Assembly (NCBI RefSeq): GCF_031877795.1
Contig: NC_133939.1
Location: 4,073,698 to 4,137,697, forward strand
Source: Strix aluco
Taxonomy: Eukaryota > Chordata > Aves > Strigiformes > Strigidae
DNA: 64,000 bases
Reading direction: 5' to 3'
Under the pieces are notes generated by a model, which worked only from the letters and a program-made list of their open reading frames with translations, did not search any database and was not told the DNA's origin. Position 1 is the stretch's first letter, and each line of letters starts with the position of its first letter. Positions 37,268 to 48,879 of the stretch are shown here, piece by piece. Both the position numbers and the translations under genes were made by a program.

Positions 37268-39755
37268 GTGAGGAGTAGTGGGGCTATAAAGCAGCTGTAA
37301 TATTTCTCTCTGAAAAGACCGGCAGGGTGGGAGCTGGAAGCTAAGTGGCAATTGATCTTACTTCTGCAGAACAGCCTTTCGAAGTAAATTATTAGGGATG
37401 AGCCAGTCACTGCCATTTACATTTCCCATTGTTGATGGCAGACGCCAGGGACAGGAGAAACAGCACAGTCCGCCTAGCAAAATGCTGAGAGCACAAACCA
37501 CCCCACCAGCAGTATATATGTGAGTGGAAGAGTCCCTTCTCAGGCACCCAGCCGGAGGTCTGCCCTGCCACGGTACCTCTCAGAAGTCTTCAGCTAAAAC
37601 CAGCTCTAAGTCTTTTAACTGCTCCCTCCACCGTGGCAGTGGTTTTATTCCAGCCTAAGTTAGGCAGCCCTGGGGCTGGCTACCAGCATGTTCTGCAACA
37701 TACCTGCAAGTGCTGGGCTGGCCTCAGATGCCTCCAAGCCACAGAAGCCCTCGCTAATATTAATAAACTGGGTGGCTAAGCCCATCACCCTGGCTTTGGA
37801 CACCATCCCAGGGTGAGGGTGGGAGCGCTACTACTGGAGCTGATGGCTCCCCAGCCATTCACTCTGGTGTATAGGGAGCTCCTACCTTTCTGTATTTGGA
37901 CACCAAGTGGAAACTCAGCTAGAAATCACCGTGTTTTAAACCCGATGGATCCGAGCCCAGGCATTGTCCTTCGTGCTTTTAACAGCCCAGCACCTCTCTG
38001 GGTGTCTGTGCACAAAGACAGGCAATGTCATCTTCCCGCAGCTCTCTTAACTGCTTATCGATCCCAAAGAGCCTTTGAATGGATTTCTCTGGCTAGCTAT
38101 CATCCTCCATAGCCTGGGAGATCTTTTCTATATTATAAAGTAGACATCTCAGTTATAGCTTTATTTACTGTGAATGAGCAATTAAGCCATCCTGGTTCAA
38201 TTTATGGCTAGCACAGATAACTCCTCTTAACACAAGTCAAGGCCAGTTTAACTTTTGGACATTTTCCTCTTGCCAGGTGAGAAAAAAAACAGCTTCATTT
38301 GTGCATTTTTTAAATGTCTAGCTCAAATTCAAACCTCATCTGTGGTCAGTTCGGTACAAGCTGGGAAATTATTCCCCAAAAGTGTGTTTAATAGATTTCC
38401 ACTGCGCTCATTGCAGTTACAAAGGCAGAGCTCAACTCCTCTGGCTTTGCTGTCTGAAAGTTAAGCTACATCCTGCAGCTGGTATTCAGGATGTCGGTGC
38501 TTTCAGTACCCACCAGTATTTAAACGTACAGCTCCATACTCAGGACAGCACAGCAAAGCCATCAGGCTATAAGGCCCATCAGGACAAAAGCACACCCAGC
38601 CAAGCCCATGATGCTGCTTCGCTTCACGGATGAGAAAGACACTGTCACGAGAGCAGGGCCACACGGGCAGCCGGCTGGTGGTGGCAGGGACCCAGCCAAA
38701 AGGCCAGCCAGCCTCGGCGGAGGGGCTGGAAGCCCAGACACCCCTCCCAGCCCCTTTCTGGCACACTCCAGGGGTGCACCGTGACAGTCAGCATCCCAGC
38801 ACACAAAGCCTCTTGCGGGGCTGAGCCTTAGCTGCTATTCCAACAGTTTTTGATGCATAATGTGTGTATTTTATGGCTTTACAGAAAATCACCTAGATTG
38901 ATACAGATCTGCACTTTATTAATTTTTCCACCTACCAGCAGCGAATTAATCCAGTTGGAGACTGATCTAACTTCTCAATAATGCCCAGATTTTCCACATT
39001 GTCAAATTCATTTCTCATTACCCATTAGGGCAGGTGGAGTTTCGGTAGCCAGTGGATCACCTCACTGGCACTGCGTAATGTTCCTTCCAGGCAGCTGAGC
39101 TGACGAGACCCCACTGAGAATACGCCCTGCTGATGGCTGTCCTCTCTGGATGAGAGTCTGTGGTATTTCAAGAAAATCTCTTTTTAACTGACTTTATGTC
39201 TTGGCAGGACAGCGCATTAATATTGGGGAGAGCAGGGGGAAGCACTACCCTTTTTGACTTAAGTGCTGCTACACAGCACCGGTTTTTAAAACATTGTAGG
39301 AGTTGCTGCCTTTGCTCTCAGAGCTGGTTTGTAGGGTCCGAAACAAGCTTAGTTTTGCATTTCTTCAGCTGAGTTCTTCTGCATTTGGACCGGCAGCACA
39401 TGCTGACATGCCCAGCGTACTGGGATGCAGCCTGCCTTCACCTGCCACCTGGGAGCCATGCACACAGGAGCCCCTGCTAAAGAGCTGTTGCACCCCGCCA
39501 ACTCTCTCCTCCTGCTGATTTGTTGGACACCCAGTTTCTGTTCTAGGCCTCATTTGGCCCCTGGTGTGAGATGCTTCCCTGGCTGATGACCTGGAGACCA
39601 TTTCTGATGGCGCTACAAGAACGATACCAGCACCCACTCAGCTACTCGCATGTGGACCACCACCCGGCACTGATCAGAGCCACGCTGCAACCCAGGGGGA
39701 GCAACAAATATCACAAGATGCTGCTTTTTCTTTATTATACTCTTAGAAAGGTTCT

Positions 39756-39783
39756 AAATAATAAATAAATAAATAAATAAATA
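39756..39783 (+). repeat. (AAAT)n microsatellite
   Basis: About six units of AAAT/ATAA. Simple repeat. Confidence 0.9.
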
Positions 39784-40778
39784 TATCGACAACAATAGCC
39801 TGGTTATTTTTGAGCTAATCCTTGCAAACAGAGATGGGCTACATTCTGCGCGCCAGCCCTGCTAAACTGGTGTTGCCACCCATCTCTGTTGCCTGGTTGA
39901 AGTGAGATTAATTTGTTTTTTAATCCTATCAGTGTTCCTGGAGCAGCAATTCCAGGGTGTTTGCGTGGAGCACCCTGGTGATAACCCAAGAGTGCTTTAA
40001 AGGCAGCCACAGCCTCCATCGGTAAACACCTCCTCCCTGCACAATCGCAGGTGCCACCACCCAGCAAACCTGCTTTCTCTTTTGCTTTCCATTCCTGCAC
40101 CCTCCCAGGCCAGCCGTGAAGGAGAAGGTAACCTGCCCCAGCTTGTTTCCCCGATGCTTCTCTGTGCTCTATGGCACCTGCACGCATTGGTATTTCCTGA
40201 TGCATTCACAAATGTGCTTTCAGTCAAAAAAAAAAAAATCTCAGCCTGTACCTTTGTACCATTCCCAGCTAGGTAAAGGGACCGTCTCCTTTGCAAGCTT
40301 GCGTAAATGGTACTGCCACTGTGACTCGAGCTCACGGGTACAAAGATCAGCCCCGGCAGGAGTACATACTTCATCTCATTTCCTCCTTTTGCCATAATTC
40401 ATCCCATCTACTCTAAGGAAAGTGAAGCTGTGACCTGTTCCACGGAGTCTCAGAAGCCCAAAGGTCTTGCTCGCATCCTCACCCTGCATGGGAAACATCC
40501 GAAGCTTCTGCATCGCCTGGGCAAGGAGGTAAATAACAAACCCCGCAGGCTCCTCCTGTGAGGGACAGATGCCGTCTTAGCAGCCACTGGTTTTTAGAAA
40601 ATATTGCAGTACACATCATGCTGCGAGCACCATCAGCTCCTTGGAGAGGCGAGATGGGAGCACTGGGATGGGAGGTGTAGACTGGGAGCACTGGGACAGT
40701 CACTGCAATCCCTAGGTGGTACAGTAGACTTAGATGCTTATTCGGCTCTTTTCTCTCAGACATAATGAAAACAAGAGG

Positions 40779-40794
40779 AAAAAAAAAAAAAAAA
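40779..40794 (+). repeat. Poly-A tract
   Basis: A run of 16 A after GAGG. No retroelement body is visible upstream. Confidence 0.8.
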
Positions 40795-41413
40795 GACCTA
40801 TGCCCCTTATATTTTTTCCCCTTCTAGCACTTCGGACGATGTCTGAATGTTAATTTAGCAACTTCCAGGCAGGACAGTAGCCTTATTTTATTGTATGGTG
40901 ACAAATTAATTCAGGAGAAAAAAAAAAACATTCAGCATCTGAAATATAGTATTATTTCCTGCAGCATTAATTGGTGGCATCAGTACTGTGTAATTTGTTA
41001 CTGGTGGCATATTTCTGTACGGCTTCATTTCCTTAAAAGCATGGGAATTAATTAGGTGTTTGTGGCAGTAAGGGACTGGCAGGCACCAAGCATAACGTGG
41101 GCAATCACCAGAGAGGCTTCCTGGCCACACGTATGCATTAAAGGTTAGTAAACCACTGGTGTAAATACCACAACTCCCCTGACTTGTGGGGATTAATTTA
41201 CTCAGAGGCAGATGTGTTTATAGCAGCTGAGCACCTGCCCCTCTATATTTAAGCGCAGAACAAGAATTCACCTCATCTAAGTAATATACGGCAACGTTTA
41301 ATCATCGGTATTTGTTTCTAAGTAACTGAGTTACTGAGGATGCCTTTTCCCAACCAGCTGACGTCCTCGGTAATTTCTGCTGAAAAGGGAGTCAGTCGGG
41401 CAGCATCCAGACC

Positions 41414-41447
41414 TGTGATGTCATTGGCCCTGTGATGTCACTGGCCC
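41414..41447 (+). repeat. 17-bp tandem duplication with CRE-like cores
   Basis: TGTGATGTCATTGGCCC (41414-41430) is followed at once by TGTGATGTCACTGGCCC (41431-41447), with one difference. Each copy holds TGATGTCA, one base away from the CREB/ATF palindrome TGACGTCA. Confidence 0.75.
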
Positions 41448-41933
41448 CGTGAATCACAGCCCTTCTGCTGACACCGTAATTGCATTTCACTTCCTTTTCT
41501 TTTATACGCTGAGTCCCTCCAGGTGGGAAAACAGAGCAAGCAGCCCCAGTGAAGACCTGCCGAGGGGAGAACGTGCTGCCAGGGGGTTGTGCCCCTGGCG
41601 ACCCGTAAGCATCACATGCAGTTGCTGGGGAGAAGCGTCACCTCCACACTCAGCGCCAGGGTGATGGAGCAGCCAGAGGCTCCAGGGCTGGCTGGTGCAT
41701 GCCAGAGCCATTCTCAGGAAGGGGAGAGATGTGAGAGGGCTTGAGAAGGGCCAGAGATTTATGGCAGGGGACACCCACACCCATCCCTGGTGCCTGTTTC
41801 AGCCCCATGGTTCTGCGTCGCAGGCAGCCACGGCATGGCATCAGCATCCTCCCCACGCAGGATGCCCGGAGCACGCTGCGCACTAGAGAGCCATGGCTTT
41901 CTGAGGACTGGGTTGAGCTGTATCGGTGCTATG

Positions 41934-42306
41934 AGATCACAGAATCACAGAATCATCTAGGTTGGAAAACACCTTGAAGATCATCCAGTCCAACCATGAA
42001 CCTCACACTGACAGTTCTCAACTCCACCAGATCCCTCAGCGCTGGGTCAACCCGACTCTTCAACCCCTCCAGGGATGGGGACTCCCCCCCTGCCCTGGGC
42101 AGCCCATTCCAACGCCCAACAGCCCCTTCTGCAAAGAAATCCTTCCTAAGAGCCAGTCTGACCCTGCCCTGGCGCAGCTTGAGGCCATTCCCTCTTGTCC
42201 TATCGCTTGTTACTTGCTTCAAGAGACTCATCCCCAGCTCTCTGCAACCTCCCTTCAGGGAGTTGTAGAGGGAGATGAGGTCTCCTCTCAGCCTCCTCTT
42301 CTCCAG
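41934..42306 (-). mobile_element. CR1 LINE fragment, 3' part, minus-strand sense
   Basis: The plus strand starts with the reversed CR1 tail (ATCACAGAATCACAGAATCA, then TCTAGGTTGGAAAACACC). About 370 bp follow. The minus-strand frame encodes the familiar C-terminal part of CR1 ORF2: [10 protein letters not shown], then [34 protein letters not shown] and [16 protein letters not shown]. The element is 5'-truncated at the EKRRLRGD region and lacks the reverse-transcriptase core. It is very similar to the plus-strand copy at 46.5 kb, which marks both as one fairly young subfamily. Confidence 0.95.
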
Positions 42307-42440
42307 AGATGGATGAGGCCAGGCAGGGAGGATAAGGTGCTCCACGTGAAGCTTCATGCTTCACAACTCAAACAACATTGCAGGGCTGTAAACAAAATAA
42401 AAACTGCAAAAAATTGCAATGATGGAGCGTGCTAACCCCT

Positions 42441-42470
42441 ACACGTACACACACACATTCACACACATGT
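42441..42470 (+). repeat. Short (CA)n-rich tract
   Basis: ACACACACA units interrupted by TT and GT. Simple repeat. Confidence 0.75.
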
Positions 42471-42479
42471 CTGTATGAA

Positions 42480-45400
42480 ACGACGTAAAGGCAGAAGGCT
42501 CCCACCAGCCACCAGAGGTGCCGCTCCATTGGCAGGCTGCCTGCCCTGGCTTCGCGGTGCAGGGCCAGGAGGCCATGCTGATGGGCACAGCCAGCCCTAC
42601 CGTGACCCCAGCTGCTGCACCCCGTGCTGGGTGCCCAGCGCCCAGCTGCATTTTAGGCTCCCCTGCGTGTGCCAGCACTGCAGCAGAATTAACACTGCTG
42701 GTTTGTTAGTCTAATTCGGAAATACTCTTGGGCCTTTTACTGGAAAAACAAAAATTATGTTTCCGTGAGCCAACATCCTGCAGAATTACAGTATCTTGGG
42801 TCTTTATTGTAAAGCACGGTCAATACTACTTGATAAGGTCAGAGTTAAAACAGACAACAGCTCTGATATCACCAGTACAATGAGTTACGATGTTTCTTGA
42901 TGACCCTGTACCCATCTTTTATCATTTTAAGCAGCGCAATATGTGATAGAACCAGGGCAGGAATTTTGCTGGAAGCTCGCGAGCCTCTGCAGTGTGAGAG
43001 CATTGCTGGCGATAGTAGCCCAAAGCACAGCTTGAGCACCAACAATTTCAACTCCTTTTTGACTTCTTGCTAGCAACACATGGCCAACAAATCTTATAAA
43101 TCAAAATATATTGTCTCCAGGGGTCCTCTGATCTACCACTAGCACTAAAATGAGTTACCCTAAGAAAACCTTCCCATGTTTTACAGCGGCTCAGAATTTA
43201 TTCTAAAATTATATATTTTATTAATATGCATTATATATTTATATAAACTTGACCTTTTAAGAGCTGCCCTGTGCACCTGTTGAGCGTTACATATAAACCG
43301 AATATGAAATATTTCAACCAACAGCTTCAAGATGATGTGTGGGTAAAATTCAGGGCTGGGGAAAGGAGAAAAGAGGCAGGCTCAGAAAAGCAAGTACTAA
43401 AGAGAAATGTGCCTCTAACCTCAGCTCTGCAGCAGGTTCACGAGATGCTACACCCCCAGACCTCGATCCTCACACCCCAAGATGCAGACAGGAGCTCAGA
43501 TGACCTCTTTAAGGTGTGCTGAGATCCCTGAGGAGAAAAACTGGAGGTGCAATGGTGACTTTAGCTGCCAAAATCTTAACAAATGAAACACTTTTTGGGC
43601 TGGTCAGCAAATAGCAGAAATGTTATAGGAATTAGGAAAAAATTCTCCAGTTTCCCACTTTCTCATGGGCCTTGTATACAAGATCTTTCCTACAGGTAAC
43701 TTGATAACTCTGTCATCAAACCTCCACTAAAGCAGATCAGAAACAACTTCAGTCTTCAAGTCGTAGCTGATAACTAGTGGCAGTGAATTTCCCAACACAG
43801 GGCTTGCGGTATTAACATTTAAAAAATCACGAGACCCTCAAATATCCTGACGCTAAGTCTCATGACCTTTAAGTCAACTAGATTCAGGTTTCTTTTTCTT
43901 TGACTCTTGCTGCACTTTTGGGATGCAAATAAAAGACCTTCTTAGGTTTAGAGAACATTGCAGGGAGCCACCATCACCCATTTCCTCCCTCATTTACATT
44001 TCTGGTCCCCTAAATTCAGTTATCGTGAGGGACGATTTATTTTTAAATAGTTCTTTTAAATGTTGACACATTTTGATAATCCTTGTTTTTAAGCCAATTC
44101 ACAAAAGATTTTAAAGCTCAGTTGAAATTAAGCTCCCTTTGAAGCTCAGTCTGACCCAAACCAGCATTAAGCAGGTCCTGAAGTTTGTCCAAGCTGGCTC
44201 ACAAAGAAAATCTCTTTCTGCCGAGCTAGGAGTGGCTTTATGCATTTTACAAGTTACAAGGAAAGGAGAGGACTAACATTCAAAGACAGAATATTAGAAA
44301 ATTCTCTAATACTGAGGTCCCAAAGCACAGCCCCATGCTGCACCGTGCCCCTGGGTGCACAATACCCAAGCAGTCCTTATTCAATCCTTTTGCCACGTTT
44401 CTGCCTTTGATAACACATTCCCCTGAACAATCAAAACCAAGTTCAGAGAAAGCCTTGCATCAGACTGCATTAATTCTGTTGGCTGAAATCAAAATGTAGA
44501 GTCAGGTGTTTGACAGCTGCTCTATAGCACTGAGTGAAAGCTCTTTCCTGCTTTTCTTCTGCATTGCCAAGGTGTATATTTTAGATAAAAGTCGTATTTC
44601 CGACCAAGGCACTCGCTGCTGCTCCTGTAAGCGAGAGGGCAGGGTCTGCTCCTGCTCTCCCCCATCATTCTCACCATCACAACATCCTGGCCCTTGGCTT
44701 TACCTGCTGCCATGAGCAGGCACAGACCCCTGACATCCCCTTCTCTGGATTGCAAATGGTCACAGAAAACCATCAAGTCCTGCTGTCCACGTTCAGCAAC
44801 CCCAACATTCTGCCTCGCTGGCCACTACCCCGCAAGCCTCTCGGCTGCTGCACATCGCACCAAAGCTGGATGGAGCCGAAGGCGCGGGGACGCTGGAAGC
44901 CAGCACAGCGTGTCCCAGCACAGCCTGGCGACACTCAACCATCTCAGCTGGCTCACTCTATTTGTACGTCCAGATAAATATACATAAGACAGAGCTGAAA
45001 AGACAGAGTCAGCTCCTCTCTGAAGTCCTTCAGCTCCTGTTACCACCAGATCCCCAGTGCTCTGCGGCACGCACGCTCTTTATAGCAGCCGTCAGCCTGG
45101 CACAGCACAGAGCAGATGGTCATAACGACTTGGCCCGGGGCCACTGTCAGCCCCCGGCTCCTTGCCTCACATGATGTTCACCGTGCCACCTGGGCCTCCT
45201 GTGCACCTGCGGGGCTGGGCAGGACACCACTCAATCAGGGGCAAAGTCGGAGCAGTTGCTGGCGTGGCAGGGGTTAAAATTGAACGGTCCCAAAAATCAC
45301 TGGCTTGTGGTGCCCCGGCACCTCCATCTGCTATGGATGATACTGTCCTGCTCTGTGAGCAATGGACTGGGGTAGGTGTGGGCAGAAGTCGGCAGGGAGA

Positions 45401-46530
45401 GACGCCCCAAGCACGGCTGATCAGCAGAGGGATGGCAGGACCTCAGGCAAATCCTCAAAAGTCTTGTTATCACCCAGTAATTACCTACTCTTGCTGACCA
45501 TCACTGACACAGCTTCGCCCTGCAGCCACGGCTGCTCAGAGGTCCCAGGAAGCATCCGCTGCTGCCATTTGCCCCTAAGACAAGGGCACAAGGGGTAGAA
45601 AATGGCAGAGTGGGGCATGTGGCCAGGGCTGCAGGAGGAGCAGGGAGAGAGGTAGTGACAGCAGGGACAGAAAGCACGTCCCACACCAGGCTGGCCTCCC
45701 CTGAAGGTGTAAGGAGCCATCAGGGAGCCTGGGCACAGCCACAACCCATCATCTCCATGGAGCTGGGGACATGGGCTGGAGACCCAGGTCTTGCAGGCTG
45801 GTTGCAGGGAGCCTTAAGCAGGAGAGAAGCTATGTGCAGAGATCAGCTACGTGCATCGCTTGGGTGTTTCCCCCACAAATTTGAGGTTTTGCGCCATCAC
45901 CAGTAAACTGGGTGGTTTTTTGCCAAGAGCAAAAAATTTCCTCTGTGGCACAAGAGCCCCCATGGTACCAGCACAGCAGGGGCTCGGCGACGCATTGGTT
46001 AGGGAGTTATTGCAGCATTAATGCAGCCGTGAGCACGTGAGAGCCTGAGCAGCTCTCCTCCAAAGCTCGTTCGGAGGAGCCCCGCGCAGCGAGCGGCCAG
46101 GTCGCGCACGTCCATAAAGAGGAGAGGCAGCAGCGCTCCAACTTCCTGGCACTCGGGGAATCTTCCTGGATCATGTTACGTTCATGTGTCCTTGGCTCAT
46201 CTCTGTACAGTTGAAAAACACTGTAAGGGGAGCCAGTTAATTGAGACAGTTGGTCTCGCGGAGCAAAACCCAGGGAAACAGTTCCTTCCCGTTATGTTTA
46301 ATTGGAGACCTGTTGCTTTAACCAAACCAGGCTGTTTGCACAGCTCTGCTTTCTGGAGATGCTCTTCATTTTGCATGAGACTGCTGGTCAGGATCAGGGT
46401 CAGGATCAGAGAGGCCGTGCTGCCTGCCGAAGCTTGGCGTTGCTCCCAGGCCGCTCTACAACATGGCCCCGAGGAGTGGCCACTTCCCCACCATTTTGGC
46501 TCATCAGATTAACCAGAATCAGGGAAGGTA
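42480..46530. other. Non-coding DNA, no gene supported
   Basis: No convincing exon. The interval is partly AT-rich (42.7-44.5 kb) and partly GC-richer (44.6-46.1 kb), with a small cluster of CpGs near 46060-46115 that is too short to call an island. A short GGTCAGGATCA direct repeat lies at about 46387-46409. Confidence 0.5.
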
Positions 46531-46537
46531 TTAGCGG

Positions 46538-46954
46538 TGATCGTACAAGGAGGGGCTGAGGGAACTGGGGTTGTTTAGTCTGGAGAAGAGGAGGCTGAGG
46601 GGAGACCTCATCGCCCTCTACAACTCCCTGAAAGGAGGGTGCAGAGAGGGGGGGATGAGTCTCTTGAGCCAAGGAACCAGCGCCAGGACAAGAGGGAATG
46701 GCCTCAAGCTGCGCCAGGGCAGGGTCAGACTGGCTCTTAGGAAGGATTTCTTTGCAGAAGGGGTTGTTGGGCGTTGGAATGGGCTGCCCAGGGCAGGGGG
46801 GGAGTCCCCATCCCTGGAGGGGTTGAAGAGTAGAGTTGACCCAGCGCTGAGGGATCTGGTGGAGTTGAGAACTGTCAGTGTGAGGTTCATGGTTGGACTG
46901 GAGGAGTTTCAAGGTGTTTTCCAACCTAGATGATTCTGTGTGTGATTCTGTGTG
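46538..46954 (+). mobile_element. CR1 LINE fragment, 3' part, plus-strand sense
   Basis: About 415 bp begin at the CTGGAGAAGAGGAGGCTGAG region and end in CAACCTAGATGATTCTGTG plus a second GATTCTGTG unit. The plus-strand frame is open over about 120 codons and encodes the C-terminal ORF2 segment of CR1: [50 protein letters not shown] and [10 protein letters not shown]. The element is 5'-truncated. It forms an inverted pair with the 41.9 kb copy, about 4.2 kb apart. Confidence 0.95.
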
Positions 46955-46959
46955 ACTCC

Positions 46960-48810
46960 AGGCTCTACTGGCGCAAACTGTTCACCAGCAGATGAGCCTC
47001 AGACACCGAGTGCACCGTGCACAGCCCTCACGTGCAACGCCCTGGAGCCCTCACCTTACCTTTTCTATGGATGTTTATTTAAGGAATACTTCTAGAGCAA
47101 TGAAGATGCTTTGCCTCTTCAGTAAAGTGTTTTCCCTCGTTGAACGGTCCCTGTTTCCTTGGCTCTGTGGAGGTTGTCACAGGGGTTGGGTCTTCTTTTA
47201 CTTGAATAACCCTAAAGCAGACAGGGACACAAATTAGGAGAGCAAGACATGCCCTCAGTCCAAAGGTCCAGGCTCCTAACACCACTCCGACCGCGGGGCA
47301 GGGAGAAGGCAGAAGATGCTGCCACGTGCATGTCACCAATGGCTCCTCCTTGAGATAAGCTGTGTGAAGCAAGCAAACCACAGATTTGATAGTCAACTAC
47401 TCACTTCCAGGTGGGCAGCTCAGTCACTGAAGAACCATGAACTGATGGTCACGTTATCCTTGCAGGCTCTGCTGGTGCTGTGGAAGCGAAGATGGAGGCA
47501 AAGCCAACGACCTCAGTAAGTCAGTTGTGGGACCAGCACTAGCAGTAGATTAGGTGGCACTGGTATTTAAAAACACAACCCGAAGTATAGCACGCTGGGG
47601 TTCATGGAGGACACTGCCTTACCTCTTCCACTCTTCCACTCTCTGGGGGTCTTGGGAAAAATAAAATAGCTTTCTCTGATCTTACCGAACAGGAGAGATA
47701 AACTCCAAGCAATGTTGTATCAGGATGTGACACGCAAATTACCAATGCCACCACCCCAGTTTCCTAATTTCCAGGGAACTAATAAATAGCATGAATGATT
47801 AAAAGAAGTATTTGATTTGGAAACAATGCTATGGGTCCACAAAGCTTTGCTACTTGTGTTCCAGTAGAGTGTTGCAGCTCACTTCTGAATTTGTTCTTCT
47901 TTTACCTCTCTAGAAGTATGTCAATATTTTACATGATGTAACAAAATATTTCTGGAAAGAAAGAAAAAGATAAAAAGACTACTCTTGCTGGCAATGAAGT
48001 GACTGATACTCCTCCCCACACAGTTTGGCTGCACTGAACCTAAGCACATCTACTCTTGCCTTTAATCCCAATATGTGTGCTTGGTTGGATTAGCAGGGAA
48101 GGGAGGGTGGCTGGTAGTCACCAGCTCATCTTCAGAAGAACCAAATTACAGGCTTTGCTGAGCACAGTGGTTGTTTCAGCACTGTGGTAAACCTGGGGCT
48201 TCTCTGGGTAATCTGAAGGAGCTGGCAGGAGAGAGAAGGCAAAGCAGAGCGTCGTTCCTGGGGTAACGGTCCATGCATGTTTCTCCTCCCCTGAAGCTCA
48301 GGCTTAGCGGGAGCCCGCAGGAATTGAACCTGTCAGGTTTCCAATAGGAAAGCTGAATGATCATCACTGTCCTTGCAACTGTCTCAATGACACGAATAAT
48401 GTGCCACAGAGCTAAGGGGGACAACAGTAAATCTCCAGCTAAGAACAATGATAATGAAAGTACAGAAGTGAAAATTCATTACTTGAGTCTGCTCAGGAGC
48501 TATCCTGAGGGACCCCCTTAGGATTTCTGGGTTGCTTTAACCCTTTGGGGCTCCAACACTCACACTGATGTGCTGTGCCACTGACTGTGCTTTCCTCCCT
48601 TTTTTCCCCCGATTTCTTTATCAAAACAACTTTCTCCTTCTCTGTTCACAAAGCGCTGTGAAGAAGTCTCTGAACAAGTGCTCACCAGACCTGCAGCGTT
48701 GTGTCATTCAGCGCTCAGCTTCCTGAAACTATGCAAGCAGAACGAAAAGCATAATGTGATTTTTGGTCAGCTGCTCGAGGAAAGAGTCTAATAACATTTT
48801 CTCCTGTTTC
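46960..48810. other. Non-coding DNA, no gene supported
   Basis: One exon-like segment (47466-47515) has good splice sites but an awkward phase and was not called. Otherwise this is ordinary unique sequence. Confidence 0.45.
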
Positions 48811-48816
48811 CAACAG

Positions 48817-48870
48817 CTCATGTGGAGGTGCAAGCAGTGACTGGACAAGACAGACAGCCCAGCTCCACAG
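48817..48870 (+). CDS. Candidate small coding exon, 54 nt, symmetric phase 1
   Basis: A strong acceptor (CATTTTCTCCTGTTTCCAACAG) and a strong donor (CCACAG|GTGAGTTCG) enclose 54 nt. The phase-1 frame reads HVEVQAVTGQDRQPSST after a split codon and leaves in phase 1 with a G, so joining to the exon at 58042 makes a glycine. Both other frames stop or break frame with the later exons. The peptide is polar, like those of the downstream exons. It fits as an upstream, perhaps alternative, exon of the 57-64 kb gene. It starts with C, so it does not make a glycine at its own 5' junction, and no start exon upstream of it was found. Confidence 0.4.
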
Positions 48871-48879
48871 GTGAGTTCG

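Larger units (their letters stand above)
37300..41400. other. Non-coding DNA, no gene supported
   Basis: No paired splice sites enclose a coherent frame. Contents are an AAAT microsatellite (39756-39783), a poly-A tract (40779-40794) and AT-rich unique DNA at about 38100-38250, 38850-39020 and 40850-41350 that could be conserved non-coding sequence. Confidence 0.5.

Noticed and set aside
47466..47515. 50-nt exon-like segment with good acceptor and GTAAGT donor
   Set aside because: The length is not a multiple of three. No frame joins both its neighbours without an extra, unseen exon, and no start codon exists in the one frame that would fit the 48.8 kb exon.
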